5,934 nucleotides of DNA, taken from an uncultured Lactobacillus sp. GTDB lineage: Bacteria > Bacillota > Bacilli > Lactobacillales > Lactobacillaceae. Location of the stretch: positions 1 through 5,934 of the forward strand of contig CAMXWI010000062.1 in NCBI GenBank assembly GCA_947252915.1, read 5' to 3'. The notes beneath the pieces are model-generated. The model did no database searches and was not told the origin of the DNA. It saw nothing but the letters and a program-made list of their open reading frames with translations. Each line of letters starts with the position of its first letter. The first letter of the stretch is position 1. The position numbers were made by a program, and so were the translations under genes. This document shows positions 5,531 to 5,934 of this stretch, one piece after another.

Positions 5531-5750
5531 GCCATTGTCGTTCCAACCTTTTACGGTTGCCATTTCAGCAGCACAGAGGGCGACGGGAATGAACCAAAAA
5601 ATACCACCCAGAATTAGGAAGAATACCAAATGTAACTTAGAGGTGGCGAAAGTTGGGTATTCATAAACTGTTAGAACCATCGCCGCAGTGATGGAAAAGA
5701 AACCCCACATAGTTAGGGTTCTTTTATTTTGCAAAGCACTCATAATAGTT

Positions 5751-5756
5751 CTCCTT
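5751..5756 (-). promoter_or_regulatory. Ribosome binding site of the second antiporter gene
   Basis: AAGGAG on the minus strand, 7 nt before the ATG at 5743-5741, inside a longer match GAAAGGAGA. Site and spacing are near ideal, fixing the start and showing that the initiation region is intact despite the broken frame. Confidence 0.85.
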
Positions 5757-5767
5757 TCAATTATTTA

Positions 5768-5786
5768 ATCATTGGTTAGCAATGAT
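5768..5786. repeat. Inverted repeat in the leader of the second antiporter
   Basis: ATCATTG (5768-5774) and CAATGAT (5780-5786) form a perfect 7-bp dyad with a 5-bp spacer. It lies between the -10 box and the ribosome binding site of the minus-strand gene, so it could be an RNA hairpin in the leader or an operator just after the transcription start. Confidence 0.5.
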
Positions 5787-5794
5787 CTAGTTTC

Positions 5795-5823
5795 ATCATA
5801 GGGTGACCGCTAATGTTTTACAA
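5795..5823 (-). promoter_or_regulatory. Sigma-A promoter of the second antiporter gene
   Basis: On the minus strand TTGTAA (5823-5818), a 17-bp spacer (5817-5801) and TATGAT (5800-5795), about 51 bp before the ATG. Each box keeps four or five of six consensus bases with ideal spacing. The remaining bases to 5934 hold no gene I can support; they are AT-rich apart from a GC-richer patch at about 5868-5895. Confidence 0.65.
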
Positions 5824-5934
5824 AAATAACGTACTGTTTAAATTTAATGATCTTTAATTAACAAAAACCGGCTCAGACGCGGCACTAGGTCCCGTCAAGT
5901 ATACAGGTTAAATAGATAAAATTTTAGGCGGCTT

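Larger units (their letters stand above)
4289..5743 (-). pseudogene. gadC: Second GadC-type glutamate/GABA antiporter, broken by two frameshifts
   Basis: Three minus-strand pieces together give a full-length APC transporter of about 484 residues, close to gadC in length. The N-terminal piece runs from ATG 5743 to TGA 5522 (73 codons), the middle lies in another frame to about 4940, and the C-terminal piece, back in the first frame, ends at 4289. The +1 shift is in a G6 tract (5525-5530) and the -1 shift in a G4 tract (4936-4939). Motifs resemble E. coli GadC more than its neighbour does: [49 protein letters not shown] and GVIAEISSWVTGPSRAIYDTA. Like the neighbouring gadC it has a short cytoplasmic tail of about 20 residues. 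Ribosome binding site, promoter and terminator all look intact, and no other stop codons break the reading frames, so the damage is recent, phase-variable, or an assembly error. It is convergent with gadCB and too diverged from gadC to be a recent copy. Confidence 0.88.

Noticed and set aside
5868..5934. Possible T-box or terminator remnant of an upstream minus-strand gene
   Set aside because: The minus strand has a TGCCGCG and a CCGGTTTTT that look suggestive, but I find no stable stem in the right place and no full T-box consensus.
1..5934. CRISPR array, tRNA, rRNA or insertion sequence
   Set aside because: No repeated spacers, no cloverleaf-like sequence and no transposase reading frame were seen on either strand.

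Overview
The window looks like a contig end from a low-GC Gram-positive bacterium, most likely a member of the Lactobacillaceae. The evidence is strong AGGAGG-type ribosome binding sites, TTG starts, a glutamate decarboxylase that resembles the Levilactobacillus brevis GadB sequence as I remember it, and an Spx-family gene. I cannot name the species. The first 28 bases are not genomic: they match the Illumina Nextera transposase adapter, so native sequence starts at 29.

Layout: (1) 29-271, the 3' end of a TetR-family regulator, plus strand. (2) 272-428, a leader with inverted repeats and no obvious strong promoter. (3) 429-1895 gadC (glutamate/GABA antiporter, TTG start) and 2067-3443 gadB (glutamate decarboxylase), plus strand, 171 bp apart, closed by an intrinsic terminator at 3461-3497. 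(4) A second terminator or palindrome at 3568-3597, then a promoter and a single-cysteine Spx/ArsC-family regulator at 3736-4143. (5) A terminator at 4229-4258, shared by convergent genes. (6) 4289-5743, minus strand, a second GadC-type antiporter broken by two single-base frameshifts in G-tracts. (7) 5744-5934, its ribosome binding site, a good promoter and a short inverted repeat, with no further gene seen.

Together gadC and gadB form the glutamate-dependent acid resistance and GABA-producing module. GadC imports glutamate and exports GABA. GadB consumes a cytoplasmic proton as it decarboxylates glutamate. The second antiporter belongs to a different GadC subgroup, closer in motifs to E. 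coli GadC, and would have served the same decarboxylase. As sequenced it cannot make a full protein.

The most interesting observations are: the unusual start of gadB, where a strong Shine-Dalgarno lies 37 nt from the ATG with a perfect 8-bp hairpin and a 7-codon TTG mini-ORF between; the lack of the C-terminal tails that act as neutral-pH locks in GadB and GadC of E. coli; and the paired +1/-1 G-tract frameshifts in the second antiporter. I see no wholly new system here. It is a known acid-resistance module with unusual details.
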